A DNA stretch of 64,000 bases from an uncultured Lachnospiraceae bacterium (GTDB lineage Bacteria; Bacillota; Clostridia; Lachnospirales; Lachnospiraceae), in contig CAJTUB010000003.1 in NCBI GenBank assembly GCA_910579465.1, positions 124,001 to 188,000 of the forward strand, given 5' to 3'. The number at the start of each line of letters is the position of its first letter. Within the stretch, counting starts at the first letter, position 1. The notes beneath the pieces were generated by a model. That model did not search any database and was not told the origin of the DNA. It worked only from the letters and a program-made list of their open reading frames with translations. Made by a program: the position numbers and the translations under genes. Below, one piece after another: positions 25,943 through 34,097 of this stretch.

Positions 25943-25990
25943 ACCACTATATCTTGAATGGAAAATAATTTTTTTCATAGATATGGTGGT
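25943..25990 (+). promoter_or_regulatory. Probable NrdR box pair upstream of nrdD
   Basis: Two 16-bp sites, ACCACTATATCTTGAA (25943-25958) and, on the other strand, ACCACCATATCTATGA (25990-25975), resemble the NrdR box consensus (acaCwATATaTwGtgt). Their centres are 32 bp apart, the three-helical-turn spacing known for NrdR operators, and they lie just before the -35 of the nrdD promoter. The same bases also form a 12-bp stem (ACCACTATATCT / AGATATGGTGGT) followed by TTTTT, so the site could also be the hflX terminator. Confidence 0.6.
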
Positions 25991-25996
25991 TTTTGC

Positions 25997-26025
25997 TTGA
26001 CTATCACAAAATATAATGGTAAGAT
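25997..26025 (+). promoter_or_regulatory. Promoter of nrdD
   Basis: TTGACT (25997-26002), a 17-bp spacer and TAAGAT (26020-26025), 43 bp before the nrdD start. Confidence 0.65.
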
Positions 26026-26067
26026 ATAGGAGCATGCAGATAGCATGCTACGAAGGGAGACATCGAA

Positions 26068-28452
26068 ATGATTCATGTAGTAAAGCGGGACGGCGAGATT
26101 GCGGAGTTTAATCTTTCCAAAATCAGTGACGCCATTACAAAGGCATTTAAGGCAACGGATAAGTCATTTAATGATGAAATCATCAATCTGCTTGCGCTGC
26201 GCGTGACCTCCGATTTCCAGTCGAAGGTACAGAATAATACAGTAACGGTGGAGGATATCCAGGACAGCGTGGAGCATGTTCTGGAGAGCACCGGCTATAC
26301 GGACGTGGCAAAGGCATATATTTTATATCGTAAGAACCGTGAAAAGATCCGCAATATGAAGTCCACGATTCTGGATTACAGGGATATTGTCAACAGCTAT
26401 GTAAAGGAAGAGGACTGGCGTGTCAAGGAAAATTCCACGGTTACATATTCGGTCGGCGGACTGATTCTGCATAACTCCGGCGCGATTACCGCAAACTACT
26501 GGCTGTCTGAGATTTATGATGAGGAGGTAGCCAATGCGCACCGTCAGGCGGACATCCATATCCATGATTTGTCCATGCTTACGGGCTACTGCGCAGGCTG
26601 GTCCTTAAAGCAGCTGATTCAGGAGGGGCTTGGCGGCATCCCGGGGAAGATTACGTCCTCTCCGGCAAAGCATCTTTCCACGCTCTGCAACCAGATGGTG
26701 AATTTCCTCGGGATTATGCAGAATGAGTGGGCAGGGGCGCAGGCGTTTTCCTCGTTTGATACGTATCTTGCCCCGTTTGTAAAAATAGACGACCTTTCCT
26801 ACCGGGAGGTCAAGCAGTGCGTTTCCTCCTTTATTTACGGCGTCAATACGCCGAGCCGCTGGGGGACGCAGGCACCGTTTTCCAACATTACCCTGGACTG
26901 GACGGTTCCGGCTGACCTTGCGAACCTTCCTTGTATTGTCGGCGGTGTGGAGCAGGATTTCTGCTACCGTGACTGTAAGAAGGAAATGGACATGGTAAAC
27001 AAGGCGTTTATCGAGATTATGATAGAGGGGGACGCCAACGGACGCGGCTTCCAGTACCCGATTCCGACGTATTCGATTACCGATGATTTTGACTGGTCGG
27101 ATACGGAAAATAACCGTCTGTTGTTTGAGATGACGTCCAAATACGGCACGCCGTATTTTTCGAATTACATTAACAGCGATATGCAGCCGAGCGATGTGCG
27201 TTCCATGTGTTGCAGACTGCGTCTTGACCTGCGCGAGCTCCGCAAAAAGACCGGCGGCTTCTTTGGCTCCGGCGAGAGTACCGGCTCGGTCGGCGTTGTG
27301 ACCATCAATATGCCGCGGATTGCGTATCTTGCTGCGGACGAAAAGGACTTCTTTGTCCGTCTTGACCGCATGATGGATATTGCGGCACGTTCCTTAAAGG
27401 TAAAGCGGAGCGTGATCACGAAGTTGTTAAGCGAGGGGCTGTACCCGTATACAAAGCGCTACCTCGGTACGTTTGACAACCACTTTTCCACCATCGGGCT
27501 GCTGGGCATGAACGAAGCGGGCCTGAATGCAAAGTGGATCGGAAAGGATATGACCTCCGTGGAGACACAGGAGTTTACGAAGCGCGTGCTGAACCATATG
27601 CGGGAGCGTCTGAGTGACTATCAGGTAGAGTACGGCGATTTATATAACTTAGAGGCAACCCCGGCAGAGTCTACGAGCTACCGGCTCGCAAAGCATGATA
27701 AGAAGCGTTATCCGGAAATCAGGACTGCGGGGAACCCTGGGGATACGCCATATTATACGAACAGCTCCCACCTTCCGGTGGATTATACCGCGGATATTTT
27801 CGAGGCACTTGATACGCAGGACGAGCTGCAGACCCTTTATACGTCCGGTACGGTATTCCACGGCTTCCTTGGCGAGAAGCTTCCGGACTGGCAGGCAGCC
27901 GCAAAGCTGGTGCGCACGATTGCAAAGAATTACAAGCTGCCGTACTATACGCTGTCCCCGACCTATTCCATCTGCAGGACACACGGATATCTGACCGGAG
28001 AGCAGTTTGTATGTCCGCACTGCGGGGAAAAGGCAGAAGTATACTCAAGAATTACCGGCTACTATCGTCCGGTGCAGAACTGGAACGAAGGGAAGTCGCA
28101 GGAATATAAGAACCGTAAGCTGTACGAGCCGGGCGCGTTCCGTCAGATGGAGGACCAGACGGCGGAGTCTTCCGCAGACGGGCGGATTACCCTGCAGGAT
28201 GGGGAAGCTTCCGGCAAGAAGACGGACGGCATTTATCTGTTTACGACAAAGACCTGTCCGAACTGCAGGATTGCAAAGGAATTTTTAAAGGATGTAGATT
28301 ACGAAACCGTAGATGCGGAAGAGGCATTGGATATTGTAGATGAATACGGCATTATGCAGGCGCCGACGCTGGTCGTTGTAAATAACGGCGAGATACACAA
28401 GTATGTCAATGCTTCCAGTATTAAAGGCTATGCCGAGAGCCTCCGCCAGTAA
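26068..28452 (+). CDS. nrdD: Anaerobic ribonucleoside-triphosphate reductase with C-terminal redoxin domain
   Basis: Class III ribonucleotide reductase, which makes dNTPs without oxygen using a glycyl radical. The 794 residues have an ATP cone at 1-95 (HVVKRDGEIAEFNLSKI), the ten-stranded barrel domain, a zinc-ribbon cysteine set (CRTHGY and CPHCGE, about 635-655) and the glycyl radical loop RITGYYRP near 660-667. Residues about 720-794 are an added glutaredoxin/NrdH-like domain with the redox motif TKTCPNC near 730 and the cis-Pro segment MQAPTLVV. The fusion suggests thiol reduction by its own redoxin rather than formate. The activase gene nrdG is not adjacent. NrdR-like boxes lie upstream. 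Confidence 0.95.
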   Translation: MIHVVKRDGEIAEFNLSKISDAITKAFKATDKSFNDEIINLLALRVTSDFQSKVQNNTVTVEDIQDSVEHVLESTGYTDVAKAYILYRKNREKIRNMKSTILDYRDIVNSYVKEEDWRVKENSTVTYSVGGLILHNSGAITANYWLSEIYDEEVANAHRQADIHIHDLSMLTGYCAGWSLKQLIQEGLGGIPGKITSSPAKHLSTLCNQMVNFLGIMQNEWAGAQAFSSFDTYLAPFVKIDDLSYREVKQCVSSFIYGVNTPSRWGTQAPFSNITLDWTVPADLANLPCIVGGVEQDFCYRDCKKEMDMVNKAFIEIMIEGDANGRGFQYPIPTYSITDDFDWSDTENNRLLFEMTSKYGTPYFSNYINSDMQPSDVRSMCCRLRLDLRELRKKTGGFFGSGESTGSVGVVTINMPRIAYLAADEKDFFVRLDRMMDIAARSLKVKRSVITKLLSEGLYPYTKRYLGTFDNHFSTIGLLGMNEAGLNAKWIGKDMTSVETQEFTKRVLNHMRERLSDYQVEYGDLYNLEATPAESTSYRLAKHDKKRYPEIRTAGNPGDTPYYTNSSHLPVDYTADIFEALDTQDELQTLYTSGTVFHGFLGEKLPDWQAAAKLVRTIAKNYKLPYYTLSPTYSICRTHGYLTGEQFVCPHCGEKAEVYSRITGYYRPVQNWNEGKSQEYKNRKLYEPGAFRQMEDQTAESSADGRITLQDGEASGKKTDGIYLFTTKTCPNCRIAKEFLKDVDYETVDAEEALDIVDEYGIMQAPTLVVVNNGEIHKYVNASSIKGYAESLRQ

Positions 28453-28512
28453 GGAAGCGGAACGGGCAGAACAGCCGGTGCGGCTTTTGTACGGACAAGG
28501 AAGGAGTATGCG

Positions 28513-29325
28513 ATGCGGAAAGCATGGGAGCGGACGGCGTATCTGCTCGGAGAGGAAGCGCTTGCGCGGCTTTCTGAAAAGCATGTGGCAGTCTTCGGCA
28601 TCGGGGGTGTCGGAGGCTATGTAACGGAAGCACTGGGACGGTGTGGGATTGGACGCTTTACACTTGTGGACCATGATACGATAAGCGAGACGAATATAAA
28701 CCGGCAGATTATAGCAACCTATGCTACGATAGGACGGCAGAAGACGGAAGTAATGGCGGAGCGGCTCCGCTCCGTGAATCCGGAGGTTTTGGTTGAGGTA
28801 CGGAATTGCTTTTTTCTTCCGGAAACGGCAGAGGAGTTTGATTTTACGGCATATGACTATGTCGTAGATGCCGTAGATACCGTGACTGCAAAGCTGGAGC
28901 TGATTGCGCGTGCCAGGGCGGCAGGCGTGCCTGTTCTCAGCAGCATGGGAACCGGAAATAAGCTGGACCCGTCGCGGTTTGAGATTGCCGATATCAGTAA
29001 GACCAGTGTATGCCCGTTGGCAAGGGTGATGCGGAGGGAGTTAAAGACAAGGGGGATTTCCCATGTAAAGGTGTTATATTCGAAGGAGGAACCGGTAAAT
29101 CCGGAGTGCAGGACGCAGGAAGGACGGAACAAAGCCGGAGGTATGGCAGAAGGGCAGAGAGAGTCTGCCGCCCTTGCGGCAAAGACCGCAAAGAGGGCAG
29201 TTCCGGGAAGCATTGCGTTTGTGCCGTCTGCCGCAGGGCTTCTGATAGCGGCAGAGGTGGTAAAGGATTTATTGAGCGAGGAGAAAGAGAATGGGAAAGA
29301 TAAAGGAGTTATTCCAGAAAAATAA
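28513..29325 (+). CDS. tcdA: tRNA threonylcarbamoyladenosine dehydratase TcdA
   Basis: E1-like enzyme that cyclises t6A37 of tRNA to ct6A. The 270 residues contain the ThiF/MoeB nucleotide-binding loop FGIGGVGGYVTEALGRCGIG (about 33-52), the DHDTISETNINRQI segment, VVDAVDTVTAKLELI, and the typical C-terminal GSIAFVPSAAGLLIA. The zinc-binding cysteine pairs of canonical E1 proteins are absent, as in TcdA. The 3' end overlaps the next gene by 35 nt. Confidence 0.92.
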   Translation: MRKAWERTAYLLGEEALARLSEKHVAVFGIGGVGGYVTEALGRCGIGRFTLVDHDTISETNINRQIIATYATIGRQKTEVMAERLRSVNPEVLVEVRNCFFLPETAEEFDFTAYDYVVDAVDTVTAKLELIARARAAGVPVLSSMGTGNKLDPSRFEIADISKTSVCPLARVMRRELKTRGISHVKVLYSKEEPVNPECRTQEGRNKAGGMAEGQRESAALAAKTAKRAVPGSIAFVPSAAGLLIAAEVVKDLLSEEKENGKDKGVIPEK

Positions 29326-30187
29326 AAAGGGACAACCAGCGGCATCCAGGGAAACTGCAGAGAAGAAAAGGCAGGAAAACGAACCGGTCCGCAAGAAGAC
29401 AGACCGGCGCTTTTCGCTTTTGGTAGAGGATGCGGTAAGGCCGAGCCGGGTGCAGGGAACGATTGTAATCGGGATGCTGCATGGAAAGGTAAGGGAGGGA
29501 GATACGGTTTATCTGTACCAGTCCTCCAAGCCCGCGATGGAGTTTGTTGTCGATGGAATTGAAACCGGGCCGCGCAAGGCGGTGAACGTAGCCCAGAACC
29601 AGCAGGTAGGTCTCTGTCTTGATGTCGGGGAAAAGGACGCCATACCGCGCTATGCAGTCATCAGTAGCATTTCCCCGCAGGAGGCGGCAGATGCCGTGGC
29701 AGTGGAAAATCCACGCCTGCTCGGGCTGTCTATGGAGTACCCGCGTCTTCATACAAATCAGGATTATATTAATCTGTTGCTGTACGAGTTATGTCAGGCG
29801 CGCTTTGTTGTGCCGTTCTATATGGACCAGCCGCCGCTTCCGAATCCGGACGGGACGCTGTCTTTCGGGAAGGATGCGAAGGTGGGCTTCCCATCGTTAA
29901 AGAAAAGCGGGGATGAGACAAAGAGCGTATTCCCAGTGTTTACGGACGGGGGTGCGCTCTGGAACTGGAAGGATGCGTTTCATCCGGAGCAGCCGAAGCA
30001 GACGGCACAGCTCCGTCTTCCGGAGGTCATCCGCTATGTAAAAAACGGAAATGAAGGCATGGTGCTGAATCCGTTCGGACCTGTTCCGGTATTTTTCCCG
30101 TTGGAGTTACTGGAGAAGGTGGAGCAGACGGATGTGTACCGGAAGCTCTCAGGGACAGGGAAAGAGGAAAAAGAGAGGAACCACTGA
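29291..30187 (+). CDS. SseB-domain protein with N-terminal translation-factor-like barrel
   Basis: 298 residues. After a basic 38-residue start, residues 40-125 resemble beta-barrel domain II of EF-Tu-type GTPases (RFSLLVEDAV, GTIVIGMLHGKVREGDTVYL, VDGIE). Residues about 145-290 match the SseB N-terminal domain (LLYELCQARFVVPFYM, FPVFTDGGALWNW, GMVLNPFGPVPVFFP). SseB domains occur in proteins of poorly known, often secretion- or enhancer-related function. It overlaps tcdA by 35 nt, so the two are coupled. No role is assigned. Confidence 0.8.
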   Translation: MGKIKELFQKNKKGQPAASRETAEKKRQENEPVRKKTDRRFSLLVEDAVRPSRVQGTIVIGMLHGKVREGDTVYLYQSSKPAMEFVVDGIETGPRKAVNVAQNQQVGLCLDVGEKDAIPRYAVISSISPQEAADAVAVENPRLLGLSMEYPRLHTNQDYINLLLYELCQARFVVPFYMDQPPLPNPDGTLSFGKDAKVGFPSLKKSGDETKSVFPVFTDGGALWNWKDAFHPEQPKQTAQLRLPEVIRYVKNGNEGMVLNPFGPVPVFFPLELLEKVEQTDVYRKLSGTGKEEKERNH

Positions 30188-30264
30188 TGCAGAAGGAAGT
30201 GCGGATTGAACTGGGATGGTTTCCGGACACCCGTCAGGGAGACTGAATATACGGAAATTCCCCC

Positions 30265-30293
30265 TTGCATTTTTGGAAAAAGTGCGTTACAAT
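30265..30293 (+). promoter_or_regulatory. Promoter of the serS T-box transcript
   Basis: TTGCAT (30265-30270), a 17-bp spacer and TACAAT (30288-30293), just upstream of the leader RNA. Confidence 0.7.
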
Positions 30294-30299
30294 AAACGA

Positions 30300-30517
30300 A
30301 ATGACAGTGAAGAAGGCTAAGAATTCCAGCGTCTTTCAGAGAGTCTGCGGCTGGTGTGAGCAGACAGGCAGGGGATTCCCTCCACCTTCCGAGTCTGGGT
30401 GAAAGCCCGGGGGAGCGCCCCGTACAGCGTACACGAGAGGCCGGGAGACCGGCAACGTGGGTGGCAACGCGGAACTCTGGCTCCGTCCCATGACAGGAAT
30501 GGGACGGGGTTTTTTTG
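30300..30517 (+). promoter_or_regulatory. T-box riboswitch controlling serS
   Basis: A long structured leader ends with the T-box core TGGGTGGCAACGCGG (30458-30472) and then an intrinsic terminator: arms CCGTCCCAT (30483-30491) and ATGGGACGG (30499-30507) with seven T residues following. The T-box binds the uncharged tRNA CCA end and favours the antiterminator, so serS is read through when seryl-tRNA is short. The specifier is probably a Ser codon (TCC) in the loop near 30376-30380, but I did not resolve stem I fully. The rest of the 430-bp gap holds only the leader and the serS RBS. Confidence 0.9.
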
Positions 30518-30619
30518 TACCCGCGCGGGTGGACTCTTCATTTTTCCATAGGAAACAGGAAAGAGCCGGAGACTGTCAAGGACAGATACAAAGAAGAAAA
30601 TTTTTAAGGAGGTCATAGT

Positions 30620-31900
30620 ATGTTAGATTTAAAGTTTGTAAGAGAGAATCCGGAAGTCGTAAAGCAGAACATCCGGAACAAGTTCCAGGAAAGCAAGCTC
30701 CCGCTGGTGGATGAGGTAATTGAGCTGGACAAGCAGAGCCGTGCCGCGCAGCAGGAGGCAGACAGCTTACGCGCGGACAGGAAGAGGATTTCCAAGGAAA
30801 TCGGCGCCCTGATGGCGAAGGGCTTAAAGGAAGAGGCAGAGGCAAAGAAAAAGCAGGTGGAGGAGTCTGCGGCACGCCTTGCTGAGCTGGAGGAAAAGGA
30901 AGCCGAGCTTTCCGAAAAGGTGTTAAAAATTATGATGACGATTCCGAATATCATCGACCCGAGCGTGCCAATCGGAAAGGACGACAGCGAAAATGTAGAA
31001 GTAAAGCGCTATGGCGAGCCGCTTGTGCCGGACTTTGAGATTCCGTATCACACCGAGATTATGGAAAAGCTGAATGGAATCGACCTTGACAGTGCGAGAA
31101 AGGTAGCCGGGAACGGCTTTTATTACCTGATGGGCGACATTGCAAGACTGCATTCTGCCATTATTTCTTATGCAAGGGATTTTATGATTGACCGCGGCTT
31201 TACCTACTGTATTCCGCCGTTTATGATTCGCAGCAATGTGGTAACCGGCGTAATGAGCTTTGCGGAAATGGATGCCATGATGTATAAGATTGAGGGTGAG
31301 GATTTATATTTAATCGGCACCAGCGAGCATTCCATGATTGGGAAGTTTATCGATACGATTCTGAACGAGGAGAGCCTTCCGCAGACGCTGACCAGCTATT
31401 CCCCATGCTTCCGTAAGGAAAAGGGTGCGCACGGCTTAGAGGAGCGCGGCGTCTACCGTATCCACCAGTTTGAGAAGCAGGAGATGATTGTTGTCTGCAA
31501 GCCGGAGGAGTCTCCGGTGTGGTTTGACAGGCTGTGGCAGAACACCGTGGATTTGTTCCGTTCCATGGACATTCCGGTGAGGACGTTGGAGTGCTGTTCG
31601 GGTGATCTGGCGGACCTTAAGGTGAAGTCCGTCGATGTGGAGGCATGGTCCCCGCGCCAGCAGAAGTATTTTGAGGTAGGAAGCTGTTCGAACCTTGGCG
31701 ACGCACAGGCACGCCGTTTGAAAATCCGCGTCAACGGTGCAGATGGAAAGTATTTTGCACACACCCTGAATAACACGGTCGTGGCTCCGCCGCGTATGCT
31801 GATTGCATTTTTAGAGAACAACCTGAATGCGGACGGCAGCGTCAACATACCGAAGGTATTGCAGCCGTATATGGGCGGAAAAGAAAAAATCGGAGGCTGA
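30620..31900 (+). CDS. serS: Seryl-tRNA synthetase
   Basis: Class II synthetase charging tRNA-Ser and tRNA-Sec. The 426 residues start with the long antiparallel coiled-coil tRNA-binding arm (about 1-105). The catalytic domain has motif 2 (CFRKEKGAHGLEERGVYRIHQF, seen from about 255, in part) and motif 3 (NNTVVAPPRMLIAFLENN, around 385-402). The length is normal. RBS TTAAGGAGG. It is controlled by the upstream T-box and is monocistronic. Confidence 0.97.
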   Translation: MLDLKFVRENPEVVKQNIRNKFQESKLPLVDEVIELDKQSRAAQQEADSLRADRKRISKEIGALMAKGLKEEAEAKKKQVEESAARLAELEEKEAELSEKVLKIMMTIPNIIDPSVPIGKDDSENVEVKRYGEPLVPDFEIPYHTEIMEKLNGIDLDSARKVAGNGFYYLMGDIARLHSAIISYARDFMIDRGFTYCIPPFMIRSNVVTGVMSFAEMDAMMYKIEGEDLYLIGTSEHSMIGKFIDTILNEESLPQTLTSYSPCFRKEKGAHGLEERGVYRIHQFEKQEMIVVCKPEESPVWFDRLWQNTVDLFRSMDIPVRTLECCSGDLADLKVKSVDVEAWSPRQQKYFEVGSCSNLGDAQARRLKIRVNGADGKYFAHTLNNTVVAPPRMLIAFLENNLNADGSVNIPKVLQPYMGGKEKIGG

Positions 31901-31946
31901 TAGGGAGTACGCGGGAGTCCTTCTTATAAGCGGACAGGGTATCTTT

Positions 31947-31981
31947 CTAAGGAAGCGCTGATGAAATCACCGCTTCCTTAG
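31947..31981 (+). terminator. Stem-loop between serS and the convergent TIGR04076 gene
   Basis: Perfect 11-bp arms CTAAGGAAGCG (31947-31957) and CGCTTCCTTAG (31971-31981). A moderately T-rich tail (CTTGCTTTATTTTC) follows on the plus strand, so it probably ends serS. Confidence 0.6.
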
Positions 31982-31990
31982 AGCCTTGCT

Positions 31991-32287
31991 TTATTTTCTT
32001 ATGACCTCAAGCCGGAACAGGACAACGCCGTCAGGGCAGCAGAAATGAATCGAGCTTTCGCTGTCTCCGCCAAGGTTCCGCAAATCGCCGCCTGCCCGTG
32101 CGGCTTCCATGATAGGAAATGCCTTTAGCATGGATTTCTGGCAGAAACCCTCTGGACAGCCGTATTCGCAGAGATAGGTATCCCCCGGCTCATGTCCGTT
32201 CCGGCAGTCAATACTGCCTGTTTTTCCTTTCTTTCCGTCTAGTACGGTGATTTTAAATGAGGTATCCTCTTGGATAAACTTTTTCAT
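31991..32287 (-). CDS. TIGR04076 family protein
   Basis: A 98-residue small protein with FKITVLDG at the start and several cysteines (IDCRNGH, YLCEYGCPEGFC, HFCCPDGVV), the pattern of TIGR04076, a family found in anaerobes with unknown role and probable metal binding. Its first codons lie inside direct repeat A, and the other repeat copy at 35095 carries a second, disconnected copy of its MKKFI start. It is convergent with serS. Confidence 0.8.
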   Translation of the reverse strand: MKKFIQEDTSFKITVLDGKKGKTGSIDCRNGHEPGDTYLCEYGCPEGFCQKSMLKAFPIMEAARAGGDLRNLGGDSESSIHFCCPDGVVLFRLEVIRK

Positions 32288-32526
32288 AATGGTACTCCTT
32301 ATGAGGTGATGCCGTCTTGACAGAATCAGAAGTCTTTGAAAATTTCTTTATTTTATTATAGCAAAGTTCCCTATGTTCTGTCAAATCAGGAGACTCCTTG
32401 TATTTACGTATTTTGAGACACTGGAAGGTCCCGGAATATGATATCGTAATTTTGTATTTGCCCGAAGAATCGCGGTTTTAGTGGAACTGGAATCACCTCT
32501 TAGTGCTTGTAAATAGTAACAAAAAA
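32274..32526 (+). repeat. ~253-bp direct repeat, copy A
   Basis: From ATAAACTTTTTCATAA to AAATAGTAACAAAAA this segment aligns along its length with 35095-35348. It contains the 5' end and upstream region of the TIGR04076 gene plus the left half of the palindromic repeat family (about 32397-32506, ending at TCACCTCTTAGTGC). The copies differ by scattered substitutions, so the duplication is not very recent. Together they frame the ptuA-ptuB region. Confidence 0.85.
32397..32506 (+). repeat. Half palindromic repeat, truncated copy 2
   Basis: Matches the left half of the 251-bp element at 8186: GTCCCG, then a TTTGCCCGAAG-type segment, then GGAACTGGAATCACCTCTTAG. The right half is missing, so no long hairpin can form. 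It breaks off at the same base as the copy at 35217-35329, showing that truncation preceded the duplication of the block. Confidence 0.75.
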
Positions 32527-32748
32527 CTGAATGAACTTGTAGACACGTTGATGGACGGGCTTGAAAGAGAGCGGTGTTGTGGAGCCGGTAAAGATAGGTC
32601 TTTTCAAAAAAAGATACCTTTTGAGCAGGCTGAGGAAAATTTAGAAAGAATTGTTAAGAAAATGTTGGAGGATGGGGTTTTATCAGAAAGAAAGATTGCA
32701 GAATATGTTGAAATGACAGTAGAGCAGATTCGAAAAAATAATAAGTGA
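32521..32748 (+). pseudogene. Chimeric remnant of the GPP34 and MerR genes
   Basis: The 81-residue frame opened by a TTG or ATG near 32503 is a mosaic. Residues KKLNELVDTLMDGL match the GPP34-family protein at 35462 (KKLNELVDALMDGL). The DNA then passes at CCTTT into PFEQAEENL, which matches the MerR protein at 36141 (PFEQAEENL). The last 30 residues (KKMLEDGVLSERKIAEYVEMT) resemble the tail of Rpn/PD-(D/E)XK transposase-like proteins. Both parent genes are intact 3 kb downstream, each behind or next to the second direct repeat. It is a decayed, internally deleted copy, not a functional gene. Confidence 0.75.
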
Positions 32749-32828
32749 GTTATTTACGTTTGCGTATAAGGTAAGATTGTGTTATTATTTATATTATATT
32801 ATGATTTCAAACTGCTTGGAGGTGTAAC

Positions 32829-34097
32829 GTGCAGATTCAGAAGGTAAGGATTACTAACTTCAAAGGAATTGATGAATGGGAAATAGAGTTCAAACCAGGC
32901 TTTAATTTAATCAAGGGAGAGAACGGCAAAGGAAAGACTTCTGTTCTGGAGGCTATAGCGGTCGGTCTTGGTGGATTTGTGGCCGGCTTTGGAAATGTTG
33001 CAACGAGACACTTTTCACAGGATGAGATTCGATTGGTGTATCAGGAAGTCGGAGACGGCTCTTATGATAAGAAATACATGGTGCCTGTAGAGGTATCTTT
33101 GAAGGCTGAGTTGGATGGGGAAGAGTTTGAATGGATCCGTGGCAGAAGCAGTGCGAAAGCATCCAGAAGTACGATTCAGCCTAAGAAAATCAGCAGAAAA
33201 GCAGAACAGATGGCTAACGAGAGCAGGGTGGTTCTTCCGGTTCTTGCGTATCAAGGCGCAGGACGAGTTTGGGCACAAAGAAGAGAACGCTCGGAGAATA
33301 TTTTCAGGAAGCAGTATTTTCGTACGGTTGGTTACACGGATGCTTTGTTGGAGGCGTCCAATAACAAGCTTTTGCTTAACTGGTGCGTGAGAATGGAGCA
33401 GGTTTCCTGGCAGAAGGAGATGAAAATTGCCGAATACGAAGCTGTGAAACGTGCTGTTGCAGACTTTATGAAGTGTATGGAGCAGAACGGTGAGTATGAA
33501 GTTTTTTATGATAAGCAGCAGGAGGATTTGATGTACCGCAATAATGATGTAGTTTTACCGGTATGCGGTTTGAGTGCGGGATATCAGTCTCTGATTTGGA
33601 TGGTATTTGATATTGCATATCGTATGGCAGTATTGAATCCGTGTATGAAGGAACGTATTACGGAAACAAACGGTGTGGTATTGATTGATGAAATTGATAT
33701 GCATTTGCATCCAAAGTGGCAGTGGAACATCATCAACGCTCTTAGAACAGTATTCCCGAATGTACAGTTCATTGCGGCTACACATGCGCCGATTTTGTTT
33801 GCATCGGCAGAGGATGTCTGGTTAATTGATGTGGACCAGCATGAGATTCACTACGATATGTCCCGTTATGGAAGAGATGCAAACTCTATTTTAAGAGAAA
33901 TAATGCGGGTAGAAGAGCGTCCGGCGGCGGTTCAAAAGTTGTTGTCCAAGTTCTACCGGGCGATAGACGAAGAGAATGTAGCAGAAGCAGAAGAATTATT
34001 GAATCGCATTGAAGGTATTGTTGGTGGGATGGATCCAGAGGTGAGTGGTGCATGGGTGTCCTTAGATTTTGCAAAGATGCGGAGGGATGCTGAGTGA
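32829..34097 (+). CDS. ptuA: Septu defence ATPase PtuA
   Basis: A 422-residue AAA/ABC-type ATPase of the group linked to retrons and Septu. It has an N-terminal KVRITNFKGID, Walker A GENGKGKTS (about 30-38), the signature-like LSAGYQSL near 245, Walker B VVLIDEIDMHLHP near 282-294, and the H-loop region IAATHAPILF. In Septu, PtuA and the nuclease PtuB together block phages. Start is GTG with TTGGAGGTG upstream. PtuB follows with a GTGA overlap. No reverse transcriptase gene is near, so this is a stand-alone Septu rather than a retron. Confidence 0.88.
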   Translation: MQIQKVRITNFKGIDEWEIEFKPGFNLIKGENGKGKTSVLEAIAVGLGGFVAGFGNVATRHFSQDEIRLVYQEVGDGSYDKKYMVPVEVSLKAELDGEEFEWIRGRSSAKASRSTIQPKKISRKAEQMANESRVVLPVLAYQGAGRVWAQRRERSENIFRKQYFRTVGYTDALLEASNNKLLLNWCVRMEQVSWQKEMKIAEYEAVKRAVADFMKCMEQNGEYEVFYDKQQEDLMYRNNDVVLPVCGLSAGYQSLIWMVFDIAYRMAVLNPCMKERITETNGVVLIDEIDMHLHPKWQWNIINALRTVFPNVQFIAATHAPILFASAEDVWLIDVDQHEIHYDMSRYGRDANSILREIMRVEERPAAVQKLLSKFYRAIDEENVAEAEELLNRIEGIVGGMDPEVSGAWVSLDFAKMRRDAE

